Below, in pieces: positions 45,601-58,900 of a DNA stretch of 64,000 nucleotides (within the stretch, counting starts at the first letter, position 1; the number at the start of each line of letters is the position of its first letter). Source of the stretch: Stenocarpella maydis (Eukaryota > Ascomycota > Sordariomycetes > Diaporthales > Diaporthaceae); contig NQMI01000163.1 in NCBI GenBank assembly GCA_002270565.1, positions 1-64,000 on the forward strand, read 5' to 3'. The position numbers and the translations under genes were made by a program. The notes below the pieces were generated by a model that did not search any database, was not told the DNA's origin, and saw nothing but the letters and a program-made list of their open reading frames with translations.

Positions 45601-47944
45601 TGGTGGTTTCCTTCCTGCCATGTCCTGTCAGGGTGTGTGTGCGTGTGCGTGCGGGTATGTTTCTATGTTACCTATAGGGCCAGCTTTATGGATGCCCCGG
45701 TATTACAAGATGCGCAAGCGAGTCCGATCTGCGCCTAAACAAGGTCATATGTTGCCTGGATTAGGATGTCGTTCGCTGCGACAACACACCGGTGTGCCAG
45801 AGTCATGCATGGAGGAATTGGCATATAGGATGATCATGTTCTCCATGCGACCACGTTGCGTGGGCTGTGTCACTTCAACGCCATAAAAACACCGTCATGT
45901 CTGGAGTGGCAATCTTTGAGTGACTTGAGGAGTTCCCCCACGCGGGCGAAGGCTCGTTTTGGAAAGAGTATCCAGGCTAAGATATCTCAGCCCTTGTTTG
46001 CATGGGAGGAACTGGCGGCATACGCAATGGTCTGAGGACAGACCTGAGTGCAAGTCGTCGTGGCTACTGCACTTCAGACGACCGTGACACGCTTCGGACA
46101 GGCAATAGGAGGTGATGATAGCTGGATGCGTTGACCGAGACGAATTGATGAGCACGCATGCAGCTTTCTGCGGTTCTCTTTGCTCGCACCACAGAGGCAG
46201 TCACAAATGAGAAAAGATGGTTATCATGCGGCGCCGCCACTCTTCAGCCTCCCCAGCACGGTTGTGGCGCATCTTTAATCAATGTAGATTGGCTTTGGAA
46301 CCGGCACTTTGCCTGCAGCGCCAATATAGTGACCGAAGGCTTGTCCTGGCGAGTTCAGAGTTCCTCGCCAATAATGTGCAGAACAGCTTTCACAGCCCAG
46401 CCGGCTTGCCAGGACTGACAATCTGACTATCCAACGGTCACTGAAGCTTATAGAGCTTTTATCGGGATAGGGATACCCTGACATCTCATACTATTCTATT
46501 CTACTTGACAGTGTTGGTGCGGCGGGTGCTCGAGTTCTGATAGATACCTAGGTATGATAGGTAACTTGCCTATGTTGTAAGGAAGTCTTGGTCATTAATA
46601 CATCAAATAGAGGCATTACAGATGGCAGAGTGATTTCTATTGGATACATGCATATCTAAATACGGACTTCTGTATAATATGCGATTCCACAGGTCTGTTT
46701 ACGATTGTCGAAATCGATGAGCTTGCGACCCAGGATAGCAGGTTGAACAGGCCGCCATCATGGCCCAGTGTCTGTGCAATAGCCAGCTGAAACTACTCCT
46801 TCAGTACCTACTCTCAATTTGCAGACACTTTTCGTGATGCGGATCTCATGAACAGAACAGCTCACAATGCTGATGCCCTCGTAAGTCCGCTCTTAGAGGC
46901 ATTGTGTCATATACCCAGGTAGAATCAACATAAGCGTAAGCGTATAAGGGTTCGGATGTCGATCTCCTGACATATAGAGGTGCTCCCAGAATCCTCAAAA
47001 AGCAGTAACTGACGTATGTTCTAGCTTTTGCAAATCAATTAAATCAAAGGCCAGTAGAACTTGGACTTTTCCCATTTTCTCCTGCGAAAATAGACTCTTT
47101 ACTTTTACCAAGTTGTAATTGTTTACTAAGCTGTCTACAGGTTACAAAGGTGTCATTCACGGACCCTTGTCGATTTACATCTTAATCGTAGAACACCTTG
47201 CAGTTGCGACGATCATAAGACGTTCTGGCTTTAGCGTCACATGATTTCTACAGACAGACGAGTTACCACTATACATAAGCGAGGAAATGGGACATAAGGA
47301 CTCAAAGCCTATCTAGCCTCCTGGGGTGGGAATTTTGCCCTCGTCCACTGGCCTGCAACTCGTCGCTCCTCACACATTTGGCACAAACTACCAGGCCAAA
47401 GTTAGGCGGGTTAAATAAAAGGCAGAGTGAGTATGAATTTTAGGAAGTAGCTTGGCAGAGCTTAAGAATGGAAGGGATTCAAGTACTCTTACCATCCAGA
47501 GATGCAACATCAAGACCTTTCGAGCTTCCCCAGGTAAAATGGAGCGGGGTGGGGTTTACTTCCGGGAATCTGCATTAAACTCGCTAGGGAAATACAAATG
47601 ATAGTACAATGTAGGCATGTGCTTTTTATGTTGGCATTTTAATTTACCACTTGTGCATAGAAATCAATATAATTATATGGTTGTGGGTTCTAAAAACCAT
47701 CCTGCATGACAGCACAGGGAAAGAACTTTGAAATGATTACATCTCTAACAAAAACTTTGCTATCTTAATGGCACGCACTTCTATGAATAGGCGGTGTACT
47801 CTGTCCCTTATTCTTCTCTCTCAAAGCGTATGCAGGAGACATTGAACAGGTCTATTGCGGACTCCCCTCCCCCCGTCAACGTGCGAACTTCGCCCCTGAA
47901 GACAAACGGTCTGCTCGAGATTGCCAACTTGGCCATGTTATCAG
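39600..47944. other. Gene-poor interval, left part
   Basis: Over 8 kb without a frame that I can defend. It includes GGGGCCT-type repeats at 40028-40062, an AT dinucleotide run near 44143 and the palindrome TACCTAGGTA at 46545-46554. A candidate small element near 39700-39805 has a TCCGC/GCGGA hairpin (39701-39713) and an 11-bp direct repeat CCTGCAGGGTC at 39756 and 39793. Longer open frames (for example plus strand 42913-43737) lack an ATG and any motif. Confidence 0.5.
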
Positions 47945-48667
47945 CTACTCTGTTCCTGGCATCTTACCTTTTAGTTTCAAGCGCTCAACGTCCTCCTCAC
48001 GGCTGTCACCGCCGAGCTTCCTCCTCTTGATGCACCTGGCCAGCCCGGGCGACCTCGTTCTCAATCATTTGTTCTCACTCTCGTTCCCGACCCTGGGCAT
48101 CGGCCTCTTGTTAGGCCCGCATTGTCTCCGCAAGGCCTACTCGGGCACGAACTTCCATCTCTACACGGGTGAAGCTCCTCTTGCTGGCGCAGCCGCACCT
48201 CGTGCTCTCGCCTGAGTGAATTGCTACGGTGGAGAACTTCTCCATCCGAGAATGAGTCTCCCGACGAGTATGAATGGACTGAGGGCGCGCGGTATACGGC
48301 TATGCTCGGCCCCGGGCGGGTGCCAATCTGTGTGGGATGTGAACCTCGGAGGTGAGGCCGATGTTGAGGAAGAACGAGGCCGGAGTAGGGTTCAAATCGG
48401 TTCCGTTCGGGGTCCACTCGTCTCGGTGATCCTGGTGGTGATGGCTTCCTCTGGCTGTAACTCCCTGGAATCCTAATGGAGCTTACCGGAGGCCGAGGAG
48501 GTGGCGAGGGAGGTGGGAGTAATTGACTAGGTGAAGGTCCTGGACCAGGTTCGTCCCCGAACGTGTGTCCCTCGCTCAGAGGGTCGTGAGGCCTCGGGGG
48601 CGGATCGTGAGGTGGAGGACCGCCACCACCCTCTCCCGGCCGCTTTGGGCGCTTGTAATCAGGCCCC
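47945..48667 (-). pseudogene. Decayed coiled-coil / proline-rich protein gene
   Basis: On the minus strand an open frame from about 48667 reads as real protein: a Pro-rich segment (PHDPPPRPHD, PSPSQLLPPPSPPPRPP), a Ser-rich segment, then a charged helix (SLRREHEVRLRQQEEL). A one-base shift near 48164 moves the helix to another frame (EMEVRARVGLAETMRA), with stops at 48111 (TAA), 48075 (TGA) and 48006 (TGA) separated by continuing Glu/Arg-rich helix (ENEVARAGQVHQEEEARR). A second shift gives REEDVERLKLKGK before a TAG at 47945. TAA and TGA in place of CAA and CGA fit C-to-T decay. I do not recognise the family. The 5' end is not defined. Confidence 0.6.
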
Positions 48668-51600
48668 TAGTGCGGTAGCTTATGCAACAGGCCTCGCAAG
48701 TCGTCCTGCGTCATCTTATATCTTAGTCCCTAGATTGACGAGAAACCCCAGAGGCAAATCACGATGCTGATACGCAAGACTGCACATGCATATATGAGAA
48801 ACCAGACAGGGTCTGAGTTAATTAAGGTGAATACGGCCTGCTTGAAGGAAAATTTAGATCGAATCTTTTGCATTCCTCATCGTGGCTTTGGTTTGACTTA
48901 CTGCGACAAACGCGATGGGGGTGAAAAGGACAGGAAGAGCTGTGGACATCATCAAGATCCAGTTCGGGCTCCCACTAGAAAGGCTAAACTCCTACTCAGA
49001 AGTCAGAAAGCCACCGATTCAAACAGAACACGGCAGTAGAATAAAAATCTTAGAAACGCACGAGTTGTGGTGCTGTTTTGAATCTCTCAGAGAAGAATTT
49101 ATACTTGGCTTCGGAGTCGTCCAATTCATTCTGTACTATGTAGATTCTCTACTTCATCGTACAGAGTCTGAGTCGTTAGCGTGAACTCGGGCGGATCTTT
49201 CAGGGATTGGACGATGGTTATTAGCCAAAGAAAACTTACATATATAGAATCCATGTCTTGAAGGTTTTACGGCACTTACCAGCGTAATTGACGAGCCTCC
49301 AAATCTTCCTCAGCACTGTCTTATGCACTGGTATACCTTCTTGGCAATACGACATGTGAATAAGAGTCTTACTCAGCGGAGAACTCCGTGAGAAGACACT
49401 TGTAATTCTCTTCCCTTGGTGGAGAGACTGTTGATCATATCTCCAGATCTTTGGCCCCTTAATGTTCGGTTCAATCTCTGCCGGTATATGGCACTTGGGG
49501 AGACTCAAAACTTCCCCATAGATGGTTTGATAATGGTAGAAGAATGTCGTGAAGCTATTGAAATATTGATGTAACGCAATGTGAATATATAGCGGCTGTT
49601 CCATCAGAGCATCAAATACCATTCTGAACGGCGCTTGTTGAAATAGACCTCTAAGCGCGAGGCAAAATTGCGTAGGGGGCGGCCCTCGGCGTCAGAGACA
49701 AGCACCAACAGGGTCGAGGCCATGATTCGAGGTCCAAGCCTTGTTCTTCAGCGAACAAATCCATGTTCCCACTGTCGTCTCGCTCTTTGAATCCCCTGGG
49801 GTGATGGACCAAGCATGTCAGCATTTACTTGTCGAAGACTTCACTGGCAGGCTAAAGTATGTTGGAGTCCTATGGTGATAATGCATACTCTTAATTTGGT
49901 CTTAGCTGATATCACTCAATCCTCCTTTATATCGCTTAAGGCGACCACTAGGCCCACGAAGCCTTAGGCCCGACCAAATGCTTCGCTCTGGGCCAGACAG
50001 GATTTCCTCGGGCTGGCTAGACCCCAACCTGGCCGACATCCCAAGTCATTTTGCGGTGGAAACCTATATCCTGAAACTGGTTTTCGATATCTCTCACAGC
50101 CGGTCCATCGTCATGCTGGACGACCCTATGCACCAGGTGTTTCAGCAAAGTTCCCTCAGCTGTGATACGGAGTTCCGATCGCGCACAAGACAGGCCGACC
50201 TTACAAGATTACCAAGCCGTCGTACTCAGGGCCGCCCAACTGCCCAAACTGCAGGAGTGGGAATACCCGGCCGGCCTGCACTACTCTGCATCGTCCGTTG
50301 TGGCGGAGCAAGAGTGATATTCCCGGCATCTTATCCGACGTGCCTAGTACCAATAGATCCAACTTTATATGTCACGAAAACCCGAGCAGAGAGCCGCATA
50401 TCAAAGATACAGGCCCAGAAGTGACCAGAATTCATACGAGGGGATTAACGGAAATCATAGATCAACCGCAAATATATAGCCTTCGGCGCTGATATTCGCC
50501 GCTTTGCAAGGGCTGAACGCTTACTGATCTCAGCCCTTTTGGGAACTGACACCGATAAGTCAATATGCGTCCTGACTCAGCTGCCCTAGCACATTCTGGG
50601 CTGGACGGTAGCGTCAAGAGCCCAATAGATGCTGTGAGCTAGCGGAAGGTGGGTGTTGTGGCGGCCATTGCCTGTGTGGCGCAAGGCTCTGAGGTTCATA
50701 GCAGGTGTTCGCCGGGCAATAAGCACTTGAGAGCGGGGAAATACTACCACGGGTATCCGCATGGAGAGCTGGCAATAGTCAATCACACAAAGTCTTGTGT
50801 GTGTCGGTGTACTTATATAGGATCCTCTTGACATCTGTCAAAGAAGTCTAGAGCTATTAGGCGGTCCCGCCGGATGACGGGGGAGACCCGTCATTGCTTG
50901 CTCTTTTGATCCGTTGGTGTAGCTGGTTACGGCTGGCAGCCCTCTGACAAGATCTCACTTAGCTCATCATGACACAGGATGATGGACTGAGCGTAGGTCT
51001 TAGCATAGTTGTGATGCAAACAAACTGGACCTAAAGTTCTGAAAAATGATCAGGTTATATAAGCAAATATTTAGGAAGCCTTTGCACTCATGTTTGACCC
51101 TTGTATTGTTATATATTCATTTTTAAATGCAGTGACTATTATATCTTAAGCCTACTGTTAGCATCATTGTGTGTATTATCCAATGCTGACTCACCGAGTG
51201 TTTATTGCTGTGTGAAGGGATCGCCTGCAACTCTTTCTTCTTCTTCTTCTGGTTTTTTTGCCCTTTTTTGTTTGAAAAAAAAAAGAGGGAACCAAAAAAA
51301 ACGAAGAGCATTGCGATTGTATTAAGACTGAAACCACTTCAATGAATTGATGGCAAAACAGCGGAATTGTAAGTTTGCAGTAGTATATCAGTTGTGTCAT
51401 CTAAGACTCGGACTTGTTCTTCTGAGATGTCACTAGTTTATCCTCAGAAAAAATCGAAAATCAAATGTTACCTCCATCTGTTTTCGTTCTTAATCTGGTC
51501 ACAACCCGCCGCTTTTTTATCCGCCCCCCCCCCAAAAAAAAAAGAAAAGAAAAACGGCAGCAGCAGCCCCTCCATACAATCGTAAACATTCAAAGACGCA

Positions 51601-52900
51601 GCATTAGATATGTTACGTCTAGACTTTAGAACTGGAGCGATAATTTCAGTTGACTGATCGTCAGTCGTAGATATTATGAAAACTCTTTTAATTATTACTA
51701 TTGTCCTGGACACAGCTAACAGTCCAGGGGTAGAGGGAGTGCATGGGTTATAGAGGCACTTGAGTAAGTATAACAGATCGGAGAAATACATCTTGCTTAA
51801 ACAAGAAGGGAGCGTAAGTCGAGTAGATGTAGATTATCTTATTTTGTGATTGCCTTTGCAGTACCATTGCCGAAGAATCACGCTACCATCGCCCATTTGA
51901 TACTGATATCTTGGTGTGACATGGTAGCTTCTGGCTCACGCACTAGGCTTGCAAAAAAAAAAAGAAATAAAAAAAAAAAAAAAAAATGTTTATTTGCTGT
52001 TCAAGCAATGCACAGCGGAATCGATTGTCCAGAGTCTACTCTGTCTCTTTCCCAACTGGGACAATCATTGTCGATCCGTCTTTGACATTTTCGCCCAGCT
52101 CTAACCAGCCCCGTAAGTAGCCATGGTAGGTCGTAACAAAGAGGTGAGGTAAATGAATCCAGCTCTATCTACCATAATACTTGTTCTGACAGGTTGGTTT
52201 CCACATCACACATCCGAGGCTATGGTCCCCCAAATTTAGACTACATTCGCACCGATCGGAGCCGCATCCGAACCACAAGTTTGAAGTTCGAGGGGGAAAA
52301 AAAAAATGAGTGACTCAAATACATCTAAACTTACGGTCGGCTGGCTGAATCCGGACCAGCGCCGGGGGGCGAGACAAGGTTCGGTTGGGATTTCTCAGCC
52401 ATCGCACAAGAGACAACAGAGAGTTTGATCGGTCGTGTTGCAAGTGAAATGATGATTGATCATTAGATCACTCCACGCATAGCCACTGCCCGCTGATAAA
52501 CATAGGCGCCAGACGGCCACTCCCGAGACTTATTGGGGAGCCCCTGCCCGGACAGTGAAAGAATCAGGTCACATGCCTCGATAATACAACAACCCCCTCA
52601 ACGAGAACGGGGTCAGGCGGGATGAGCATTGCCCTCTCAGTATCTACTAGGCCAGATCAAAAGTAGCACTGATCTGTCTGGCCACGAATGGCATCTGACT
52701 CGGTAGCTCCATGTCACTGGCCCCTCTACTGAGGGAATATCAACCTTGCGTCCGATCCTATGGAGTAGTAATACCTAGGCACGACGGCCTGGCTAGAATC
52801 CTTACAGTAGAAGGCCTAGAGGGTATGGCGCGTTGTGGTCAGACGTACATAAACGCCACCCTCTCTATTCACAATTAAGACACTCTACTAGTCGGCAGCA
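48668..52900. other. Gene-poor, partly AT-rich interval
   Basis: Moderately AT-rich sequence with poly-A and poly-T tracts (about 51230-51300, 51530-51555, 51955-51987). Short overlapping open frames at 48764-49184 (+), 49236-49622 (-) and 49978-50424 (+) look like scraps of decayed genes. None shows a family motif. A perfect hairpin lies at 50874-50894. Confidence 0.45.
50874..50894. repeat. Perfect 8-bp hairpin
   Basis: ATGACGGG at 50874-50881 and CCCGTCAT at 50887-50894 flank a 5-nt loop. It is followed about 20 bp later by a tRNA A-box-like sequence (TGGTGTAGCTG) without a matching B box. Significance unknown. Confidence 0.7.
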
Positions 52901-55900
52901 GTACGCGAGTCCTCAACCTAGCCACACAGGCTACGGTAACTTGACAGTCCCGGGCGGCGCCGCGAATCTGCGCTTCACGAGGGACCCGACGATACTGAAA
53001 CGCAGGAAGCAGAAACGATGCAGTAGGTGAAAGGTCGCGGTCGGACACAGCGAGTAACTAAGTGCACACTCACTTTGAACACCACCCGTGGCCAGTTGTT
53101 CCTAGAGCCACGCCAAAAGCTAACGACAGAAATGTGCCTGCGTGGCATCCCCGCGGATGGGAGCGCACACATCGCCCTACCTGCCGTCATGCGACATGCG
53201 CCAAGGACGGCACAGAGTGTGGTTCGTAGGGCTGGGTGATCGCCCGGTACCGTGAGCTGTGAGGAATGAGCGCCAGCGGCCCGCTCCATCGCACATGGCC
53301 GCCAGCCCGGTGTAACCACCAGGAGGATGGGTAGGCCCCGCCTGGAGGTAGATTGGGTCTGCCAACAACCATGGGGGAGAGGGGGAGAGGGATTCCGGCA
53401 GCCATCTTGGCTGAGTGGGCCTTGAGCCTACATGCATCCCTGAGCCTCGAGACCATGGTGGTCTGTCTGTCTGGTCAGGGCTTATGCCCCGGCGGGGACG
53501 CAGAACCCCTGTGTGTCGGACACAAGGCTTCCTATGGCCCTCGGGACCCCAGGAGTCTAGGAGCTCTGCATCCTTAGAAGGCATATCGTCGCGGCCAGAA
53601 CCACGCAACAACTCCCTTGACCCCAAGCAGAAGAGGACCGATGCTCATCACGGAAGCAGGGCTCGGAGCCTGGCCTCGCGAGGGTCCTTCGTTTGGGTTC
53701 AAGACGAAGTCGACACACCAACCTGCAGAGGCTCCAAGGACGCCTACACAGCCCGTCATTTCCTGCACGTCAAATCAAACGGCACTCCTCATCTCTGAAA
53801 TCGCGCATCCTGACCTTCCAGATCCCGGCTCTGGTCCCGACGATCGTCGAGCGGCGCCGCTACGAACGCACGCACCATTATGCACACCGTATGCGCGCTG
53901 GTGTCCCAAGCCCGTCGCGTTGCCTGCAGAAGCGGCCCAACTTTGGCCGATGGGGGCCCAACACCCGGCCTCCCTCGAGGTATACCTTTCTCTCCTTTTG
54001 CCGCGTCACCCCAACGGCGGTAAGAGAGGCAGGCTGGAGCGCGGAAACGGCCTTGTCCTCCTCTCGACGTGCAAAGCTTATGTACGTATCATGGCTTGGG
54101 TGGTAGTGAGGGGTTCCGCGCCATCAACACCGCCTTGGACGGTCGCCACAACATCGGTGGACAGGAACCTGTACGGTGCAGAGAAGATGGTGTGCACCGC
54201 ATCGCACCTGCCTCAATGGCTCCTAGAGCCGGGAACATCCGTGGTTGACGTGGCGTTGGCGTCGGCAGTCCGTTTTGCGAAGACTCGGAGGGTCTTGGGC
54301 CTGCTGGCGGTGGTCGGACAGTGGAACTCTCCACTGGCAGGCCTGGTAGCGGATGGATAGCACGCGTGAGGAGGCCCGGGATGCACGGAAAGGGACCTCA
54401 GCTTGTGCATAGGAAATAGCAACCATCGTGATGGGTCCATAAGCGCCGAGGGCCAGCACCGCACCGGTTTTCCACAGGGTGGTTTTGGCGGTGGGGCGGT
54501 GGCATCGCAATCCCCATTAGGTCGCAGGCTGCAGGCCTGTCCCGTCAGCTTTGCACTGTCCATGCCCTTGCCAGCTGTGATCCTTTCACCTGGTCAAAAG
54601 GGGTCGAAATGCCCGTTAGATCGGCGCAGGGCAGCCAGGGGTTCTCTCGGGAGTGAAGCATGCAAGCTGCAGGCCGGACTGCCATTCCGCTCAGCCGGTT
54701 CTTCCCATCCAGGTTGGCATCTCACCGGCTTGAGATCTCGCTAATCTGATTCTAGCTGCAAGGGGCGGCTGCCACAGGGGAGCTCCGTCATCGTCAGCTG
54801 GGCACCCAGGCACCCTGCTTTGGTCTTCGGCGACGTGTCGGAACGAGTGATCTACCCGTGGGCACGAGCCCTCGTCGGTGACTTACATCATCATCTGGCT
54901 CAGGCGGCCCTGGCCAAGACTGTGAGGCTGCCGGAGATATTGCTTAGTCTGTTGCAGAGGCCAATCTTTGGAAAGCCACATCAGTGTCGGTGTGCCTTCA
55001 TTGACAGTGTCCGTCCACAGCCATTTTCTTGGTGCCAATACGAGGCAACCCTCGCGTCAGCCATGAGGAGCGTCAGAGCGGGCCAGGGGAGGCTGCCGGG
55101 GGAAGAGAGACCAGCTGTTTGTGGAAAGGAAATCGTACGTTGGAAATGACCGTGTGCGTCGATCGCCGACCTGTCTGGCTGTGGGAAAGCAATCGATAAC
55201 CTGCATCCTCCACGCCGAGTACACAGAGTCGTATACTGTGAATTGCTTGGCAAAGTGCGGTGGGGGAACCCAGATCATGCCCTCGAGTAAACACCCCGAG
55301 ACGAGAAGTGATGAATCCGAGAGCTGCACCGGCTTATGGGTCCCGCGCAGGAGAACTGAGAAGTGATAGGAGCTTGTCAAAGTTTGGTAGGGGTCGCGAG
55401 CGAGATTACGAGTGATCCACCAGGTGCAAGATGGATTCAATCGATGACTGATGTTGGCAGACCGATGCTCCGGGTACCCAGTATCTACCCGGGGCTGGCC
55501 GGGGGTCAACTTCATGTGCATCAGGCCGACTCATCGTCTCCGACCTGTCGTTAACGATGCGGGCCATGCATATCGCGCCCTCGGACAAGAGAATTCAACA
55601 CGTATGTAGAACTAGTCAGATCGGTAACACTGCCTGGCGTTTTCCAACCGCACACGGCTTGTGAGTCCGGAGGCTCGCGTGCGACGACGTTTATGGTCAA
55701 CGGCATGCCGGGTTTCTCATGTGACCCTAGAATTCCAGTCCTATCTGAGCCGGTGCTGTGTGACGCGAGGCGCTGAGCATTTTTGCTCCTCGAGGACCAC
55801 CTTGACAAGTTCCCGTCTTCCCGCAGTTGGCGCCAGCCCTGGGGCGCTCGAGCTCAGAACAACCCTGATGGAGAAATGAAACCTTGGACGGCTCTGCGCA

Positions 55901-58900
55901 AGGCAAGGCGAAGCGGGCTCAGCGGGACGGGTCGTGGCGGGAACCGCCGTGAGTTGCTCTCCAGCAAGGACAGTAAGCGACAACAGCACCGTTTACCGAT
56001 CGGAAAGAAGCACAACTGATGCCCGCCCGCCCCGATCCGGTGCTGCAAAGAACAAGACGATCGCCTGCACCCAAGCTTCCATTCCAATCTATCCGATGCG
56101 AGATAGATGGATGGCTCTCCTCATCGCGAGACGTCTCGGCCGATACATCGTTTCTCCACCGATGGCACCGCGTCCTCGGGACCCAGTGCATTGCGAACAT
56201 CTCGGCAGATCGGGACAAGGCAGGGTGCATGGACAAGAATGCATTGTGCACTGCAGATGGGTATAGTGCACTCGGCGCAAGAGTGCCATCTGTCCAGCTG
56301 CTGCTGCTGCTGCAGCACTCGTTTCAGCTGGTACACCCTGCCACGCACGGGGAGGGCCCTGGGCCCCCACGCAGAGTTTTCCAGTCGTTTAGTCATTGCT
56401 TTGATCCCCGTGACGCAGTGCTGGGGTGGTAGCTCCAGGAGGGCAGGTCCTTGGACGATGTCGAGGGCGCAGCTACAGCCGTACGGAGCACTGGCTGTCC
56501 CTGCGGGCGTGGATGCTTTCACATGGCGGAGATGGGTCGGTCCCCAGCAGGGCGAGACCTTGACCAACCCAACCACGTGTGCGTGTGCTCCGGCGCGGAG
56601 GATTTCGGTGAGTGATGCTGTGCAAGGCGGCGGCGCCTTGTCCCATGCAACGACGGCGACATCGATGCTGGTCAACCGCCGTTTTGGCGGGCGGGTGGGA
56701 CGCAGGACTGGGTATCGGGACGCAGGACTGGGTATCAGGACTGGGTGAAAGGATGCGGTATTACTCGGAGGCGCCACAAGAGCCGGAGGGTGAGAGGGCT
56801 GAGGGGTGGTGCCCCAGAGGCTTGTCCCTGTTCGTTCCGGCCCAGAGCACCCAATGGAATGGGGCCTTCCCGATCAGATCGTCCGATATTCCAGAACACC
56901 AGGAATGGGCGCAAACAAGGCTGCAAGGAGCCGGATTGGAAGCTAGGCCCTCCTGGGAAGCACGGTCGGGCGCATCCCACCACCACCAGCCAGAGCTGGT
57001 CAGCGGCCGCCTGGGAAATGCCGGATTTTCACCCCGGGGCGTCTGCTAGTAACAACGGGGATCACCACTTTGAATCACACCACATCACGGCGGAACGGTT
57101 TGTGATTCCTTGGTGGTAGGCTCAAATCCTCGACCTGGAGTGGCGCAAGGTCATTTATACCGGCCGGATAGGTGGCAGACTTTTGATCCGAATTTGCTGC
57201 TGAATGGGGGCCAAAGATGGTGCTGCACGTGTGCTGGTCATGAGCATGTAGGTTGGGTCGTGACTACAAGAGGCAGGTATGTGCGCGCGCTCGTGCTCGT
57301 GCCGAGGCCTGCATGGCCCTATCAAAGTCTTAGTTGCAGAGAGCATCAAGGCAGCTTTGAGTCTAGCTGAAGCGTTCGAGTCATCTCTGTCGTGTTTGGC
57401 AGGTCTGGCGCCCAACGCGGTGAAACCGACACGAAGGACTACTCAGTGTCTCGGGTTTGTGGCTAGTTGATGGCGCTTCGCAGCCGTATGACCGGGACGC
57501 AAGATTGAAACAATCTATTGACTGATTTCCCAGAACTGGATCGAGCACGGATTTGATGGATGCAGATACGGTATGAGAGTGGAAGCACCTGCTTGAGACA
57601 ATTTTGATAAGGGCGCAGGTCCGTAACCAACCACACGGGCGGGCGGACGACAAAGGGTGGCCAGTCGCTCATGCGAGTATTGGGAAGAAGCCACCTACTA
57701 ATGCGTGTCTTTGCTGCTCCTTTTTCAGCGTTCGCATGCCGGCGCAGTGGCCCTGGTTGCACTAGCATCACGGATGCCAACGCGCACAAGGACTTGTAGT
57801 TGGCAGCCCTCTGATAATGGCCGCTCGGAAAGGCGTCCTATGCAGCCGTTTTTCTGTGCAGGCTGTTTGTTTTTTCGCTGTTTGTTTTTCCTGTGGTGGC
57901 ATCGCGCGTAGGCCGAAATAGGATACCGCAGATGAATTTTCTCCCTGCATCATGCCCACAGTGTAAGGGCCTGTGTGAGTGATCGGGTGTGGACCGGATC
58001 AGAGTCGACTGCGTCCGAGCCGGGGGGACTAGACAAGGTGTTTTCAGGGGTGAGTTATGGGGCCAGCGTGTCGCAACCCGGCCTACATGTACATGATGCA
58101 TCTAGAAGATCGCGTACCAAGCCAAATGCTGTTGAAAAGTTGACAGGTCAGTCGGGTGTGGAGATCTGGAATGCGCGGGGAAGTGAAGAAGGAGCCGGTG
58201 GATGCACGTGTGTGCCACAAGCCCAGACCACGCGTGGAGGAGGTCGGCCAGGGGCCAGGCGATAACGTTCAAGAGGCACAGCAGTTCTCTGTTTGAGGAG
58301 TTATGACGGGTGGCATATGCGGATCGGGCAATCCGGAACCAAGATGTGCTTGCCGCAATGCAAGATGTCTGTCTGACGGGCAACTGACGACTAAATGTCA
58401 CAACGACAGGCCCTAGGACACCATCCAATGAGAAAAGACACTGGCATGATACGCATCACGATACACAGACGGCTGGATCGGTGGACGCAGTCCTCAACAG
58501 CATGTGGTGGCCGCATCGTGCGGGTGTGCTCTCGATAGGGCATGGTGTGTTTTCCATGGCAGGACCAAACCGCCGCGGCGAGCACAAGAGTAGCAATATG
58601 GAATTAATCCTCCGACAGGCTGAGACTCTTGCCTCTCGGATGCGTATCCTGCTGTGGCGGGCGGGCCTGAGGGAGGGAGGGATAGCTGGCGTGGTCGTCA
58701 CAGGAAGCGCGCCAGGCCTGGGCTCCAGGTCAGGCTCGGGGACCACTCATCCCTTGCTTTAATTTGGCCAGCATAATACGAATGCCCGACTCAGCCTCAA
58801 ACATCAAGATTCTTCTTGTACATGATCAAATCGAGTCAACCTGTGAAAACGGCATGGGCCGGAGGCTATTCCCGGGGGTGTCCCAGAGGCGAGAGGCCAG

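Noticed and set aside
53617..54360. 247-codon plus-strand open frame
   Set aside because: It starts at TTG, shows no family motif, and two other frames are also open across the same GC-rich sequence.
56121..56777. 218-codon minus-strand frame with Cys-rich segment and Gln run
   Set aside because: It starts at GTG. The Gln run comes from a CTG repeat and the Cys residues are not spaced as any zinc-binding motif that I know.
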